From Curtobacterium sp. Leaf261 (GTDB lineage Bacteria > Actinomycetota > Actinomycetes > Actinomycetales > Microbacteriaceae), in assembly GCF_001422205.1 (NCBI RefSeq), contig NZ_LMMJ01000001.1, positions 613,591-677,590 of the forward strand: a stretch of DNA of 64,000 nucleotides, given 5' to 3'. The notes beneath the pieces were generated by a model, which was not told the origin of the DNA, did no database searches, and worked only from the letters and a program-made list of their open reading frames with translations. This document shows, piece by piece, positions 22,566 to 32,830 of the stretch. The number at the start of each line of letters is the position of its first letter. Position 1 is the first letter of the stretch. Position numbers and translations under genes: made by a program.

Positions 22566-23674
22566 GGTTCGGTGCTCCTGCTCTGCTGCTGCGCGCCCCG
22601 CCGGTCGTGTCCGGCGTCGACGACCAGGTCGGTCATCCGGTCCGCGCCGTCGCGGTGTCCGACACTGCCGGACCTGACCGCCATGTCGGCGACCAGCGCG
22701 CGGTCCTGCAGGATGCCGAGCAGTTCACGGGTGACCCATTCGGGCGCGAAGTCCGCGTCGTCCACCACGACGGCACCACCGGCGGCGACGACGTCACGGG
22801 CGTTGTGGCGTTGCTCGCCGTTCCCGACAGGGTACGGCACCATCACGCTCGGCAGGCCGACGGCGGTCAGCTCGCACACCATGCCGGCACCGGCACGTGA
22901 GACCACGAAGTCCGACGCCGCGTAGGCGAGGTCCATCCGGTCGCAGTAGCGGAGCACCCGGTACCCGTCGAGGGTGCTGTCTGCGATCTCGGACTTGCCA
23001 CCGACCACGTGCACCACCTGCCACCCGGCACCGACGATGGTCGCGGCCGACCGGTTGATCGTCTCGTTGATGCGACGCGCGCCGGACGACCCGCCGGTGA
23101 CGAGCAGCACCGGACGGTCCGCGTCGAGGCCGAACTCGGCGAGCCCCTCGGCGCGGGATCCTCGGCGGTCGAGCTGCTCGATCTCACGGCGGAGCGGCAT
23201 CCCGACGAGGCGGGCGTGCGGGAGCCTGGTGTTCGAGAACGTCGTGCCGACGTGCTGCGTGAAGAGCGCCGCGAGCCGGTTCGCCAGCCCGGGTCTCGCG
23301 TTCGCCTCGTGCACCGCGATCGGCGTCCGGGTCCGGCGCGCCGCGATGTACGCGGGTGCCGCAGCGTAGCCGCCGACCCCCATCACGACGTCGACACCGC
23401 GGTCGCGGATGATCTGCTCCACCGCGCGGACCGCCCCGCGGAACGCTCCGGGGAACCGCAGCGCCGCCGCGTTCGGCCTGCGCGGGAACGGCAGCCGCGG
23501 GATCGTCACGAGCTCGTACCCGCGCATCGGGACGAGCCGGGCCTCGAGCCCCTCCGCCGTGCCGAGCACGAGGATCTCGGCGTCGGGCTCACGCTCGCGG
23601 AGACGGTCCGCGACGGCCAGCAGCGGGTTGACGTGCCCCGCGGTCCCGCCGCCGGCGAACAGGTAGCGGCTCAT
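22562..23674 (-). CDS. murG: Lipid II synthase MurG
   Basis: Membrane-associated GT-B transferase that adds GlcNAc to lipid I. The 370-residue product shows [10 protein letters not shown] at residue 8, the central [12 protein letters not shown], and the UDP-GlcNAc site including [10 protein letters not shown] and the [16 protein letters not shown] region. Start and stop overlap the neighbouring ftsW stop and murC start by the ATGA pattern, so the ftsW-murG-murC-ftsQ block is translationally chained. Length is typical. Confidence 0.97.
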   Translation of the reverse strand: MSRYLFAGGGTAGHVNPLLAVADRLREREPDAEILVLGTAEGLEARLVPMRGYELVTIPRLPFPRRPNAAALRFPGAFRGAVRAVEQIIRDRGVDVVMGVGGYAAAPAYIAARRTRTPIAVHEANARPGLANRLAALFTQHVGTTFSNTRLPHARLVGMPLRREIEQLDRRGSRAEGLAEFGLDADRPVLLVTGGSSGARRINETINRSAATIVGAGWQVVHVVGGKSEIADSTLDGYRVLRYCDRMDLAYAASDFVVSRAGAGMVCELTAVGLPSVMVPYPVGNGEQRHNARDVVAAGGAVVVDDADFAPEWVTRELLGILQDRALVADMAVRSGSVGHRDGADRMTDLVVDAGHDRRGAQQQSRSTEP

Positions 23675-25047
23675 CGGCGCGACCCTGCGCTCCGCTGGGC
23701 GGCCCGGTCTGCCGCGCGCTGTGCCGCGCCCGCCGCGGACCGCTGCGTGGGTGCGGTCGCCGCACGCTGCGCCGCCGCGCGCGCCGACCGGTCGGCCGCG
23801 GTGCCGCGGAGGTCGCCGGAGAGCCGGGTCTCAGCCGCCGCCGGGGCCTCCCGAGCGAAGGACAGGACGACGCCGATCGCGACGAGGGTCATGATGAGCG
23901 CGGATCCACCGGCGGAGATGAGTGGCAGGGGGACGCCGAGCACCGGGAGGAGCCCGAGCACGACGGCGATGTTCACGAAGGCCTGCCCGATGATCCAGGC
24001 GAGGACACCGCCCGTCACGGTCCGGACGAACGGGTCACGGCTCGTGCGGATCACCTTGATGAACCCGATGGCGAGCACGACGAAGAGCGCGAGGACGACG
24101 ATCGCGCCGATGAGGCCGAGTTCCTCGCCGATGATCGCGAAGATGTAGTCGTTGTCCGCCTCGGGCAGCCACGACCACTTGGCCTTGGAGTTGCCGAGTC
24201 CGACGCCGAAGATCCCGCCGGACGACAGCGCCCACATGCCGTGGGTCGGCTGCCAGCAGAGGTCCTGGTACTGGCTCGCGTTCGTGCAGCCGGAGAGCCA
24301 GGCGCCGATGCGGTCCCCGCGCGAGCTGGAGGACGCCGTGACGAACGGGACGATGACGGCCAGGGCGAGGACCCCGACGCCGAGGTGTCGGAGGCGAGCG
24401 CCACCGACGAACAGGGCACCGAACACGAGGATCATCATGATCATCGCCGTCCCCTGGTCGCCGCCGACGAGGACCAGACCGATCGACGCGAGACTCGCGA
24501 GGCCGATCGGGACGAATACCTCGCGCCAGTCGTGCAGCTTGTCGCGCTTGGCGTAGATGATCGCGCCGATGCCGAGGACGAGTGCCAGCTTCAGGATCTC
24601 GGACGGCTGGGCGGTGAACGAGCCGAGCCGGATCCAGTTCCGGTTCCCCTGGATGGAGTACCCGAGCGGGGTGAGCACCACGAGCGCCTGGACGAACAGC
24701 CCGACGAGGACGATCCGCATCGCCCACTTCCGCCAGAACCGTACGGGGAGCCGGGACGCGATGAGCATCAGCGGCACGCCGATGATCGCGTAGAGGCCCT
24801 GCCGGGTGAACGCGCCGAAGAAGTCGTGGGTCGCGGCGTACTGCTCGACGCTCGACGACGACAGGACCATCACGACGCCGAACACGACGAGGAAGAGGGT
24901 CACCCCGAGGATCGTGTAGAACGCCCCGGTCTCCGCGACGAAGAGCTGCTTGACGGCCACGACCGCACCACGTCCGGTGCGCTGGCCGACGTTCTCACGC
25001 CGGTTCGTCGCGGTGCCCCGCCGGAGGCTCGTCGGTGGATTCGCCAT
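23671..25047 (-). CDS. ftsW: Septal peptidoglycan glycosyltransferase FtsW
   Basis: SEDS-family polymerase that builds septal glycan strands with FtsI. The 458-residue product has about ten membrane helices from residue 40, the WLPEADNDYIFAIIGEELG segment with the catalytic-loop residues and a basic Ala/Arg-rich tail of about 45 residues. The ATG at 25047 is chosen because GGAGGGG lies 6 nt upstream. It starts 53 nt inside the end of murD. The cytoplasmic N-terminus is polar ([19 protein letters not shown]). Assignment to FtsW rather than RodA follows from the dcw position. Confidence 0.95.
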   Translation of the reverse strand: MANPPTSLRRGTATNRRENVGQRTGRGAVVAVKQLFVAETGAFYTILGVTLFLVVFGVVMVLSSSSVEQYAATHDFFGAFTRQGLYAIIGVPLMLIASRLPVRFWRKWAMRIVLVGLFVQALVVLTPLGYSIQGNRNWIRLGSFTAQPSEILKLALVLGIGAIIYAKRDKLHDWREVFVPIGLASLASIGLVLVGGDQGTAMIMMILVFGALFVGGARLRHLGVGVLALAVIVPFVTASSSSRGDRIGAWLSGCTNASQYQDLCWQPTHGMWALSSGGIFGVGLGNSKAKWSWLPEADNDYIFAIIGEELGLIGAIVVLALFVVLAIGFIKVIRTSRDPFVRTVTGGVLAWIIGQAFVNIAVVLGLLPVLGVPLPLISAGGSALIMTLVAIGVVLSFAREAPAAAETRLSGDLRGTAADRSARAAAQRAATAPTQRSAAGAAQRAADRAAQRSAGSRR

Positions 25048-26743
25048 CGGCGTTCCCCTCCAGGTGTTCGTGGTCCGACAGTTCGCGGCCCGGGTGTTCG
25101 TGGTCCGACAGTTCGCGGTCCGGGTGTTCGTCGTGCGGGTGTTCGTGGTCTGCGTGGTCGGGGTCCAGCAGGTCGGGGTCCGGCAGGTCGCGCACGGCGG
25201 CTGCGAACCGTCGTCCCCGGTCGCCGTAGGACTCGAACTGGTCGAAGGACGCCGCGGCCGGGGCGAGGAGGACCGTGTCACCGGATCGAGCAACACCGGC
25301 GGCGAATCGGACCGCCTCTGGCATGACCTGATCAGTGTCGATCCCGGTGACCTCGAGGAGGGTGACATCGGGCGCGTGTCGCGCGAATGCCTCGACGACG
25401 GGGGTCCGGTCCTCGCCGATCACGACGACGGCCCGGACGCTGCTCCCGGAGCGCGCGACGAGCTCGGCGACGTCGACGCCCTTGAACAGGCCGCCCACGA
25501 TCCACACCACGTGCTCGTAGGCCGACAGGGACGCGCTCGCGGCGTGCGGGTTCGTCGCCTTCGAGTCGTCGACCCATGTGACGCCGTCCCGCACCGTGAC
25601 GAGTTCGGTCCGGTGGTGGTCGGCCCGGAAGCCGCGGACCGCGTCGCGGATCGCGAGCGGTTCGACACCCCCGGCCCTCGCGAGTGCGGCCGCCGCCAGG
25701 ACGTTCGCGAGCATGTGTGGCGATGCGAGTCCGGCGACGGCCAGGTCCTCGTGCGTCGCGAGTTCGAGCGCGGCGTTCCGACGGTCGTCGAGGAACGCGC
25801 GGTCGCAGAGGACCTCCTCCACCACCCCGACGTCGCCCGGTGCGGGGATGCCCGGCGTGAACCCGACCGCCCGACACCCCTCCACCACGTCCGCGTCCTC
25901 GACCATCGTCCTGGTGGCGGTGTCCGCGACGTTGTACACGCACGCGAGCACGGTGTTCGCGTAGACCTTGGCCTTCGCCGCTCGGTAGGCATCGGCGGAT
26001 CCGTGCCACTCGAGGTGGTCGTCCGCCAGGTTCAGACAGGTCGACGCGAGCGGCACCACGGCACCGGGGCCGTCGGTCGGCATGGTGTGCAGCTGGTGGC
26101 TCGACAGCTCGACGACGAGGACGTCGTACCCTTCCGGGTCGCGGACGACGTCGAGCACCGGGACGCCGATGTTGCCGCACGCCGCGACGCGGTGTCCGGC
26201 CTCGGCGTACATCGCGGTGGTGAGCTGCACGGTCGTCGTCTTGCCGTTGGTGCCCGTGACGAGCACCCACGGCGCGATGCCGTCCGGCCGGACGACCTTG
26301 TCGCGGACCCGCCACGCAAGCTCGATGTCACCCCAGACGGTGCTGTGCCCGGTGCTCCAGAGGATCGACGCGTTCGACGGCGGGAGCCCCGGGGACGCGA
26401 TCACGAGGTCGGGAGCGAAGGCGACGAGGGCGTCGGGGGTCGTGTCGAGCGGTGTCTGGACGAACTCCGCCCCGATCACGTGGAGGAGCTCGACGCGGTC
26501 CTCGGGAGCGTCCGACGACAGCACGAGCACCGCGGCGCCGAGCTCGACGAGCGTGTCGGCGACGGAGAACCCGGTGGCGCCGAGACCGAGGACCGCGACG
26601 CGGAGACCGCGCCACCGCTCGGAGTACCAGGAGGTCAGGCCCGACAGGCGGTCCGGATCCGGCCTGGAGGGACGGCTCGCGTCCGCCCCGTCCGTCCGGC
26701 CCGGCACGTCAGGCACGTCAGGCACGTCAGGCACGTCAGGCAT
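24995..26743 (-). CDS. murD: UDP-MurNAc-L-Ala:D-Glu ligase MurD with repeat-rich ends
   Basis: Adds D-glutamate to the growing muropeptide. The catalytic core runs from about residue 45 ([14 protein letters not shown]) to 500, with [12 protein letters not shown] near residue 175 and HRTELV near residue 376. At 582 residues it is about 100 longer than usual. The first 14 residues are (PDV) repeats from 9-bp tandem DNA, followed by a CTGGAGG-derived stretch ([12 protein letters not shown]). The last 75 residues are rich in His, Asp and Glu with 10-residue repeats. The start overlaps the mraY stop by 8 nt, so the odd N-terminus is truly in frame. Confidence 0.95.
   Translation of the reverse strand: MPDVPDVPDVPDVPGRTDGADASRPSRPDPDRLSGLTSWYSERWRGLRVAVLGLGATGFSVADTLVELGAAVLVLSSDAPEDRVELLHVIGAEFVQTPLDTTPDALVAFAPDLVIASPGLPPSNASILWSTGHSTVWGDIELAWRVRDKVVRPDGIAPWVLVTGTNGKTTTVQLTTAMYAEAGHRVAACGNIGVPVLDVVRDPEGYDVLVVELSSHQLHTMPTDGPGAVVPLASTCLNLADDHLEWHGSADAYRAAKAKVYANTVLACVYNVADTATRTMVEDADVVEGCRAVGFTPGIPAPGDVGVVEEVLCDRAFLDDRRNAALELATHEDLAVAGLASPHMLANVLAAAALARAGGVEPLAIRDAVRGFRADHHRTELVTVRDGVTWVDDSKATNPHAASASLSAYEHVVWIVGGLFKGVDVAELVARSGSSVRAVVVIGEDRTPVVEAFARHAPDVTLLEVTGIDTDQVMPEAVRFAAGVARSGDTVLLAPAAASFDQFESYGDRGRRFAAAVRDLPDPDLLDPDHADHEHPHDEHPDRELSDHEHPGRELSDHEHLEGNADGESTDEPPAGHRDEPA
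25063..25150. repeat. 30-bp tandem repeat in murD 3' end
   Basis: Units starting GGTGTTCG at 25063, 25093 and 25123, then a 15-bp half unit at 25138. They encode the [10 protein letters not shown] repeats of the MurD tail. Confidence 0.85.
26653..26685. repeat. CTGGAGG repeat inside murD 5' end
   Basis: A single copy with core GGCCTGGAGGGACGG is read in frame as part of the MurD N-terminal extension. Confidence 0.7.
26704..26743. repeat. 9-bp tandem repeat at murD start codon
   Basis: Four units of ACGTCAGGC encode PDV repeats directly after the murD start. The start codon itself overlaps the mraY stop. Confidence 0.85.
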
Positions 26744-27842
26744 TGGCCATCGTGATCCACTCGAGGTAGAACACCCCGACCCCCGCGGCGACGCAGAGTC
26801 CCGCGATGATCCAGAACCGCACGACGACGGTCACCTCCGCCCAGCCCTTCAGCTCGAAGTGGTGGTGCAGCGGGCTCATCAGGAAGATCCGCTTGCCGTG
26901 GGTGATCTTGAAGTACGCCCGCTGCAGGATGACCGAGCCGGTGACGATGAAGAAGAGCCCGCCGATGAGGATGAGCAGGAGCTCCGTGCGGCTGAGGATG
27001 GCGAGTGCGGCGAGTGCCCCGCCGAGGCCGAGCGATCCGGTGTCGCCGAGGAAGATCTGTGCGGGCGAGGTGTTGTACCAGAGGAACCCGATGAGCCCAC
27101 CGCAGATCGACGCCGCGACGACGGCGAGGTCGAGCGGGTTCGTCACCCGGTAGCACGCGTGCACCACCGAGTCGTCGAGCCGGGCACCGCCGCACTGCTG
27201 GTTGTACTGCCAGAACCCGATGAAGATGTACGAGCCGATCGCGAGGATGCTCGTGCCCGTCGCGAGCCCGTCGAGTCCGTCCGCGACGTTGACGCCGTTC
27301 GACGTCGACACGGTGAGCAGGACGATCCACGCCAGGTACAGCACGGTCCCGATGACGGTCCCGACGAACATGAAGTTGAGCCAGTCGATGTCGCGGACCG
27401 CCGAGATCATCTTCGACGCCGGGTACTGGCCGTTCGCGGAGGGCACCACGAGCGCCACCGTCGCGAAGATCACGCCGACGATGACCTGCCCGAGGACCTT
27501 CGCCCAGCCGCCGAGACCGAGGCTCCGCTGCCGACGGACCTTGAGGAAGTCGTCGAGGAACCCGACGAACCCGAGCCCGACCATCATGAACAGCACGAGC
27601 ATTCCGGACAGCGTCACGTGGTCGCGGCCCGCGATGTGACCGATGAAGTACCCGATCACGGTCCCGATGATCAGGACGATGCCGCCCATGGTCGCGGTCC
27701 CGCGCTTGGTGTGGTGCGACTGCGGACCGTCGTCGCGGATGAACTGCCCCCAGCCGAGGCGGTGGAACAGCTTGATGAACAGCGGCGTGAGCAGGAGCGT
27801 GAACGCCAGCGACACGGCGCCGGCGATGAGCAGGGCGATCAT
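26736..27842 (-). CDS. mraY: Phospho-MurNAc-pentapeptide translocase MraY
   Basis: Transfers phospho-MurNAc-pentapeptide to undecaprenyl phosphate, making lipid I. The 368-residue product has about ten membrane helices, [12 protein letters not shown] near residue 43, [12 protein letters not shown] with the catalytic aspartates and [11 protein letters not shown] near the C-terminus. The ATG at 27842 overlaps the murF stop (ATGA) and opens directly into the first helix. The periplasmic loop with two cysteines ([18 protein letters not shown]) is an actinobacterial feature. Confidence 0.97.
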   Translation of the reverse strand: MIALLIAGAVSLAFTLLLTPLFIKLFHRLGWGQFIRDDGPQSHHTKRGTATMGGIVLIIGTVIGYFIGHIAGRDHVTLSGMLVLFMMVGLGFVGFLDDFLKVRRQRSLGLGGWAKVLGQVIVGVIFATVALVVPSANGQYPASKMISAVRDIDWLNFMFVGTVIGTVLYLAWIVLLTVSTSNGVNVADGLDGLATGTSILAIGSYIFIGFWQYNQQCGGARLDDSVVHACYRVTNPLDLAVVAASICGGLIGFLWYNTSPAQIFLGDTGSLGLGGALAALAILSRTELLLILIGGLFFIVTGSVILQRAYFKITHGKRIFLMSPLHHHFELKGWAEVTVVVRFWIIAGLCVAAGVGVFYLEWITMANA

Positions 27843-29302
27843 GCGGGGACACCTCCCAGGCGGTCCCCGAGGAAGCGGAGACCGGCGGACTTCGAGGACT
27901 TGACGAGGACGACGTCGCCGGGGCGGACCATCTCCTCGATGGCACGGACGGCGTCGTCGACGTCCTCGATGTAGACCGACTCGCCGTCCCAGGATCCCTC
28001 GAGGGAGGCGGCCTGGTGGATGGGCATCGCCCCGCGGCCGACGACCACGAGCTGCCCGATCCCGAGGCGGACCACGAGCCGGCCGATGCGGTCGTGCTCC
28101 TCGACGGAGTACTCGCCGAGCTCGGCCATCTCGCCGAGGACCGCGACGGTCCGCTCCCCCGGCTGCACGATCTGGGCGAGCGTCCGCAGGGCTGCGGCCA
28201 TCGAGTCGGGGCTCGCGTTGTACGCGTCGTTCACGACCGTCACACCGACGGGTCCGGCCTGGAGGAGCTCCATGCGCCAGCGTTCGGCGCGCGTCATCGA
28301 CGCGAGGGCCTCGGCGCCGTCGGCGAGCGGGACACCCCACGCGTGGGCGACCACGAGCGCGGCGGTGGCGTTCATGGCGTGGTGCTCACCGAGGATGGCC
28401 AGCTGGACCGTCTGCGTGTCCGCGGCCTGCGGGTCCTCGTCAGCCGTGCCTCCCGGCTGTCCGGCGGAGCCGTGCGTCAGCACGAACCGCGTGCCGGTCC
28501 GGTCCGTCGTGAGATCGGTGATCCGGTACTCGGCCGACGCGTCGGTGCCGAACGTCACCACGTGCGCATCGGTGGTCCCCGCCATCGCCATCACCCGGTC
28601 GTCGTCGGCGTTGAGCACCGCGGTGGCGGTCGCCGGCAGGTCGGTGACCATCTCCGACTTCGCCTTCTGGGTCATCTCGATCCCGCCGAACTCCCCGGCG
28701 TGGGCGAGCCCGACCTTGAGCACGACGCCGACGTCCGGCTCGGCGATGCGGACGAGCTTGGCGATCTCGCCCATGCCGCTGGCGCCCATCTCGACGACGA
28801 GGAAGCGCGAGTCGTGCGTCAGTCGCAGCATCGAGATCGGTGCGCCGACGTGGTTGTTGAACGAACCCTCCGGCGCGATCGTCTCGCCGTGGCGGGACAG
28901 GATCGTGCGGAGCATGTTCTTGGTGCTCGTCTTGCCGTTCGAGCCGGTGATGCCGACGACCCGCAGCGGGCCCTCCGGACGGTCCGCGGTACTCGCTCGG
29001 ACGCGGGCGACGACCTCGTGCGCGAGTGCGGCGAGGGCGGTGTACCCGTCGGCGACGACGATCTGCGCCGCGGTCGTCTCGACCGCGTGCTCGGTGACCA
29101 CGAGGGACGCACCGGCGGCGGTCGCGTTCGGCACGAACCGGTGGCCGTCGGTCTCCTCGCCGAGCAGGGCGAAGAAGACGCTGTCGGGTCCGACGAGTCG
29201 GGAGTCCGTCTCGACCGAGCCCGCGACGACCGTGTCCGGCGCACCCTGGACGAGCTCGCCGCCGACCGCGCTGGCGATCTCGGCGAGGGTCAGGTCGATC
29301 AT
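27839..29302 (-). CDS. murF: UDP-MurNAc-tripeptide-D-Ala-D-Ala ligase MurF
   Basis: Adds the D-Ala-D-Ala dipeptide, completing the UDP-MurNAc pentapeptide. The 487-residue product has the N-terminal substrate domain ([15 protein letters not shown]), the ATP loop [15 protein letters not shown] near residue 110, and [11 protein letters not shown] in the central domain. The start at 29302 overlaps the murE stop by ATGA and is preferred over an upstream in-frame codon. Both ends are coupled to neighbours. Length is usual. Confidence 0.97.
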   Translation of the reverse strand: MIDLTLAEIASAVGGELVQGAPDTVVAGSVETDSRLVGPDSVFFALLGEETDGHRFVPNATAAGASLVVTEHAVETTAAQIVVADGYTALAALAHEVVARVRASTADRPEGPLRVVGITGSNGKTSTKNMLRTILSRHGETIAPEGSFNNHVGAPISMLRLTHDSRFLVVEMGASGMGEIAKLVRIAEPDVGVVLKVGLAHAGEFGGIEMTQKAKSEMVTDLPATATAVLNADDDRVMAMAGTTDAHVVTFGTDASAEYRITDLTTDRTGTRFVLTHGSAGQPGGTADEDPQAADTQTVQLAILGEHHAMNATAALVVAHAWGVPLADGAEALASMTRAERWRMELLQAGPVGVTVVNDAYNASPDSMAAALRTLAQIVQPGERTVAVLGEMAELGEYSVEEHDRIGRLVVRLGIGQLVVVGRGAMPIHQAASLEGSWDGESVYIEDVDDAVRAIEEMVRPGDVVLVKSSKSAGLRFLGDRLGGVPA

Positions 29303-30879
29303 CGGTGCGCCTCGGCCGGGGTCCATCCGGCCTCACGGAGCGCCGAACGGGCCTCGTCGCGCGCCGAGTACTCGGTGCGGACGCCCTGGATGTCCCGGTA
29401 GTCCTGGTGTCCGGGGCCCGCCCAGAGGATCGCGTCGCCCTCGCCGACGAGCTCGACGGCGCGACGGATGGCGGCCTCCGGCGGGACGACCTCGTACAGC
29501 TCGCGGTCCGGGTAGGCCTCGCGGGCGGCGTCGACGAGGACCTTCCGGATGCTGGCCGGGTCCTCGAACCGCGGGTGGTGGTCGGTGATCACGAGGACGT
29601 CGCTGCCCGCTGCGGCGACCCTGGCCATCTCGGCGCGCTTCGTCGTGTCGCGGTCGCCGTCGACGCCGAACAGCATGAGGACCTTGCCGGGCGTCGCCTG
29701 CCGGACGGCCGCGAGCGTCGTGAGGAACGCATCGGGGCTGTGTCCGAAGTCGACGTAGACCGTCGGGCCGTCGTCGCCCGAGACACGCTCGGTGCGGCCC
29801 GGCAGGTAGGTGTCGATGCCGCTCGTGCCGTCGTCGGCCTCGAGCGCCTGGGCGATCGCGCCGAGCTCGTACCCGCCCTCGACGAGCATCACGATCGCGA
29901 GTGCCGCGTTGGCGGCCATGTGCCACCCGATGAGCGGCACCCGGGTGGTGAGCTCGCGACCCTCGGGCCCGGTCAGGCGGAACTCGGTGTACGCGGCGGC
30001 TGCCTCGGTGATGTCGACGTGCCACTCGGCCTCGACGTCCGGGTGCACCGTGATCGTCGTCAGCGGGATGCGGGAGTCCTCGACGACGCGCTGGCCCCAC
30101 TCCGAGTCCAGGGACACCACACCACGACGCCCGTGCTCCGGCTGGAACAGCGGGAGCTTCGCCTGGAAGTACTCCTCCATGTCGGCGTAGTCGTCGAGGT
30201 GGTCGTGGCTCAGGTTCGTGAAGGCGACCACGTCGAACACGATGCCGTCGACGCGGTGCCGGCTGAGGGCCTGCGCGCTGACCTCGACGGCCACGGCGCG
30301 CACCTCGCTCTCGCGCATGCGTGCGAGGAGTGCGTGCATCTCGGACGCCTCGGGCGTGGTGAGACGGCTCGTGACGCTGAGCGACCCGATGTGGCGTTCG
30401 GCCGTCGAGCTGAGACCGGTGACGAGCCCGAGCTGGACGAGGATGCCCTCGAGGATGTACGCGGTGCTCGTCTTGCCGTTCGTCCCGGTGACCGCGAAGA
30501 GCTGCGGGAGGTCATCGGTGTCGGCGTCGGTGCGGTAGATCCAGGCAGAGACGTCGCCGAGCGCGGCCCGGGGATCGTCGACCACGAGGACCGGCAGTCC
30601 GGACGGGGCGGCGATCGTGGCACCGTCGCTGTCCGTCATCACCGCGACGGCACCGCGCTCGGCGGCCTCCGTCGCGAAGTCCGCGCCGTGACGGTGTACG
30701 CCGTGCACGCCGACGAAGACGTCGCCCGGCTGCACCTCGGCGGCGCTCAGGGTGACGCCGGTGGCCTCGACCCCGTCGACGGAGCCGACGACGCGCAGGC
30801 CGAACGCGTTGGCGAGTTCGGCGAGCGGCCGCGGGGCCGGGTGTTCCGGGCGGAGGACCGGGGGGATCCGAGCGGTCAA
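29299..30879 (-). CDS. murE: UDP-MurNAc-dipeptide ligase MurE with non-DAP specificity motif
   Basis: Adds the third amino acid of the stem peptide. The 526-residue product has the N-terminal domain, TGTNGKTSTAYIL near residue 130 and a C-terminal domain with DHHPRFEDP near residue 434 where meso-DAP enzymes have DNPR. This agrees with the non-DAP, B-type wall known for Microbacteriaceae. A TTG start at 30879 with AAGGAG three nt upstream is chosen. A GTG at 30897, overlapping the ftsI stop, is an alternative and would add six residues. It is coupled to murF. Confidence 0.94.
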   Translation of the reverse strand: MTARIPPVLRPEHPAPRPLAELANAFGLRVVGSVDGVEATGVTLSAAEVQPGDVFVGVHGVHRHGADFATEAAERGAVAVMTDSDGATIAAPSGLPVLVVDDPRAALGDVSAWIYRTDADTDDLPQLFAVTGTNGKTSTAYILEGILVQLGLVTGLSSTAERHIGSLSVTSRLTTPEASEMHALLARMRESEVRAVAVEVSAQALSRHRVDGIVFDVVAFTNLSHDHLDDYADMEEYFQAKLPLFQPEHGRRGVVSLDSEWGQRVVEDSRIPLTTITVHPDVEAEWHVDITEAAAAYTEFRLTGPEGRELTTRVPLIGWHMAANAALAIVMLVEGGYELGAIAQALEADDGTSGIDTYLPGRTERVSGDDGPTVYVDFGHSPDAFLTTLAAVRQATPGKVLMLFGVDGDRDTTKRAEMARVAAAGSDVLVITDHHPRFEDPASIRKVLVDAAREAYPDRELYEVVPPEAAIRRAVELVGEGDAILWAGPGHQDYRDIQGVRTEYSARDEARSALREAGWTPAEAHR

Positions 30880-30893
30880 GTGCTCCTTCTTCC

Positions 30894-32681
30894 TCACCAC
30901 GTCGTCGGGTACGTCTTGACGGTGGTCGTGGAGGGGGTGACGCGGTACTTCTCGAGCACCTGGGACATGAGGGTGTGGAACGCCGGGGCTGCGGAGCTGG
31001 AGAACCGGTGTCCGGGTCCGGGCTTCGTGAACGTCACCGTGACAACATACTGGGGGTCCTCCGCAGGTGCCATTCCGGCCACCGAGATGATGCGCTGGCT
31101 GCCGTACCCGCCCCCGTTCGCCTCGGCGACCTCGGCGGTACCGGTCTTCGCCGCGACGTTGTACCCGGAGATCGGGCCCATCGCGTGCAGCGTGCCGGCC
31201 GTCGAGGTGATCGTGCTCTGCAGCATGTCGACGGTCTGGGTCGCGGCCGTCTCGGAGACCACGCGCGTCGGCGTGAGGTCGGGCTGGTCGGTGACGGTGC
31301 CGTCGGCCTGCTTGCACCCGCTCACGAAGTGGAGCGGGATGCGCTCGCCCTTGTTCGCGAGGGTCTGGTAGATGCCCGCCACCTGGAGCGCGGTCGTCGA
31401 GATGCCCTGCCCGAACATCGAGTTGATGTTGGTCTGCTGGTCCCAGTTCGGACTCGAGGCATCCGGCCACGTCGGCTGCCCGGGGAACTGGAGCGCCGGA
31501 TCGGAGGTGAACAGGCCGAACTTCTTCATGTAGTCGTACCGCTGCTGGGCCGTGAGGGCCTCGCCGACCTCGGAGATCCCCACGTTCGACGACTGGGCGA
31601 GGATGCCCGTGAGTGTCAGGTTCTCGCGGCCGTGCGCCTCGGCGTCGGTGATCCGGCCGCCCCACGGGAAGGTCCGCGAGTAGTCGACGGACTTCTGCGT
31701 GGTCGGGGTCGCCTTGCCGCTGTCGATGAGCGCGGCCGCGATCGCCGCCTTGATCGTCGAGCCGGGCTCGTAGGCCGAGGTGATCGACCGGGCTCCGAAG
31801 TCGTTCGGGTCCTTCGTGGCGTTGATGTCGTTCGGGTCGACGCTCGGACTGTCCGCGAGCGCGAGGATCTCACCCGTCTTGGCGTTCGTCACCACCGCGG
31901 TCGCCGACTCAGCGCCGAGGGCCTCCCGCTGCTGGGAGATGTCCTGCTGCGTCATGTACTGCAGGTCCTCGTCGATCGTCGTCTGGACCGTGCCGCCGTT
32001 CTTGGCCTGCTTCGTCGTCACGGTGCTGCCCGGCAGCTGCACGCCGTCCTCGCCGCGCTCGTAGACCTGGGAGCCGTTCGTCGCCGCGAGGCACTTGTCG
32101 TAGGCGTACTCGAGCCCGGCCTGCGCGCCGTCGGTACCCATGAAGCCGGTCAGGTTCCCTGCGGCGGCACCGTTCGGGTAGACCCGGGCCGACTGCTTCT
32201 CCGGGTAGAGCCACGGGATGCCGAGGTCGGTGACCGCGCGGTACTGCGCGACGTCGAGACCCTTCACGAGGTAGGCGAAGTCGGACTTCGGGTTCGCCGC
32301 GATCGCCTTCCGCATGGTGGCGACGTCGGTCTTGCCGCCCGACGCCTCCGCGAGGGCGGTCAGCGCCTGTGCGACGGTGACGTCCTTGACCCTGGTCCCG
32401 CCGAACTTGCCCGAGAAGCCCGCGACGATCCGCGGCGCCGTCGTGATGTTGTACCGCGTCACGCTGTTCGCCAGGTCGGTGCCGTTCCGGTCGACGATCG
32501 CGCCGCGCGTGCCGTAGAGCGTGACGGGGATGCTCCGTTTCGCCGCTGCGGCCTTGTTGAGCTCGGCGGCCTGCACGACCTGGATGTCGACGAGACGGAC
32601 CACGAACACCGCGACGAGGGCGATGACCGCGAGCATCACGACGCTGTACCGGAGCCGACGGTTCTGGAGGGTCTTCTTCAC
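30894..32681 (-). CDS. ftsI: Septal transpeptidase FtsI (class B penicillin-binding protein)
   Basis: Cross-links septal peptidoglycan as partner of FtsW. The 595-residue product has a short cytoplasmic end, one helix (VVMLAVIALVAVFVVRLV), a dimerisation domain beginning GTRGAIVDRNG, and the transpeptidase domain. That domain has STIK near residue 307, SSN in QSSNVGIS, and KTGTAEV near residue 511. All three active-site motifs are intact. The GTG start at 32681 has GGAAGGA about 7 nt upstream. It follows the FtsL-like gene after 149 nt and leads into murE. Confidence 0.97.
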   Translation of the reverse strand: MKKTLQNRRLRYSVVMLAVIALVAVFVVRLVDIQVVQAAELNKAAAAKRSIPVTLYGTRGAIVDRNGTDLANSVTRYNITTAPRIVAGFSGKFGGTRVKDVTVAQALTALAEASGGKTDVATMRKAIAANPKSDFAYLVKGLDVAQYRAVTDLGIPWLYPEKQSARVYPNGAAAGNLTGFMGTDGAQAGLEYAYDKCLAATNGSQVYERGEDGVQLPGSTVTTKQAKNGGTVQTTIDEDLQYMTQQDISQQREALGAESATAVVTNAKTGEILALADSPSVDPNDINATKDPNDFGARSITSAYEPGSTIKAAIAAALIDSGKATPTTQKSVDYSRTFPWGGRITDAEAHGRENLTLTGILAQSSNVGISEVGEALTAQQRYDYMKKFGLFTSDPALQFPGQPTWPDASSPNWDQQTNINSMFGQGISTTALQVAGIYQTLANKGERIPLHFVSGCKQADGTVTDQPDLTPTRVVSETAATQTVDMLQSTITSTAGTLHAMGPISGYNVAAKTGTAEVAEANGGGYGSQRIISVAGMAPAEDPQYVVTVTFTKPGPGHRFSSSAAPAFHTLMSQVLEKYRVTPSTTTVKTYPTTW

Positions 32682-32830
32682 CTGGTGTCCTTCCAGTACC
32701 CCGCTGCGGCACAGCCCGGGGGTCGAACGCCGACCGGGGCCGGGTGCTGGGTGTCACGACGCCGTCCGCGCCGCATGTCGACGCCTGGTGTCGGCGCCGG
32801 GGTCTCAGGACCGTGCGTCAGGCGACGGGG

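Noticed and set aside
24995..25180. Frameshift or assembly error at the murD 3' end
   Set aside because: The repeats keep the murD frame, and the ftsW start with its strong ribosome site remains intact in the other frame, so a real overlap is the simpler reading.
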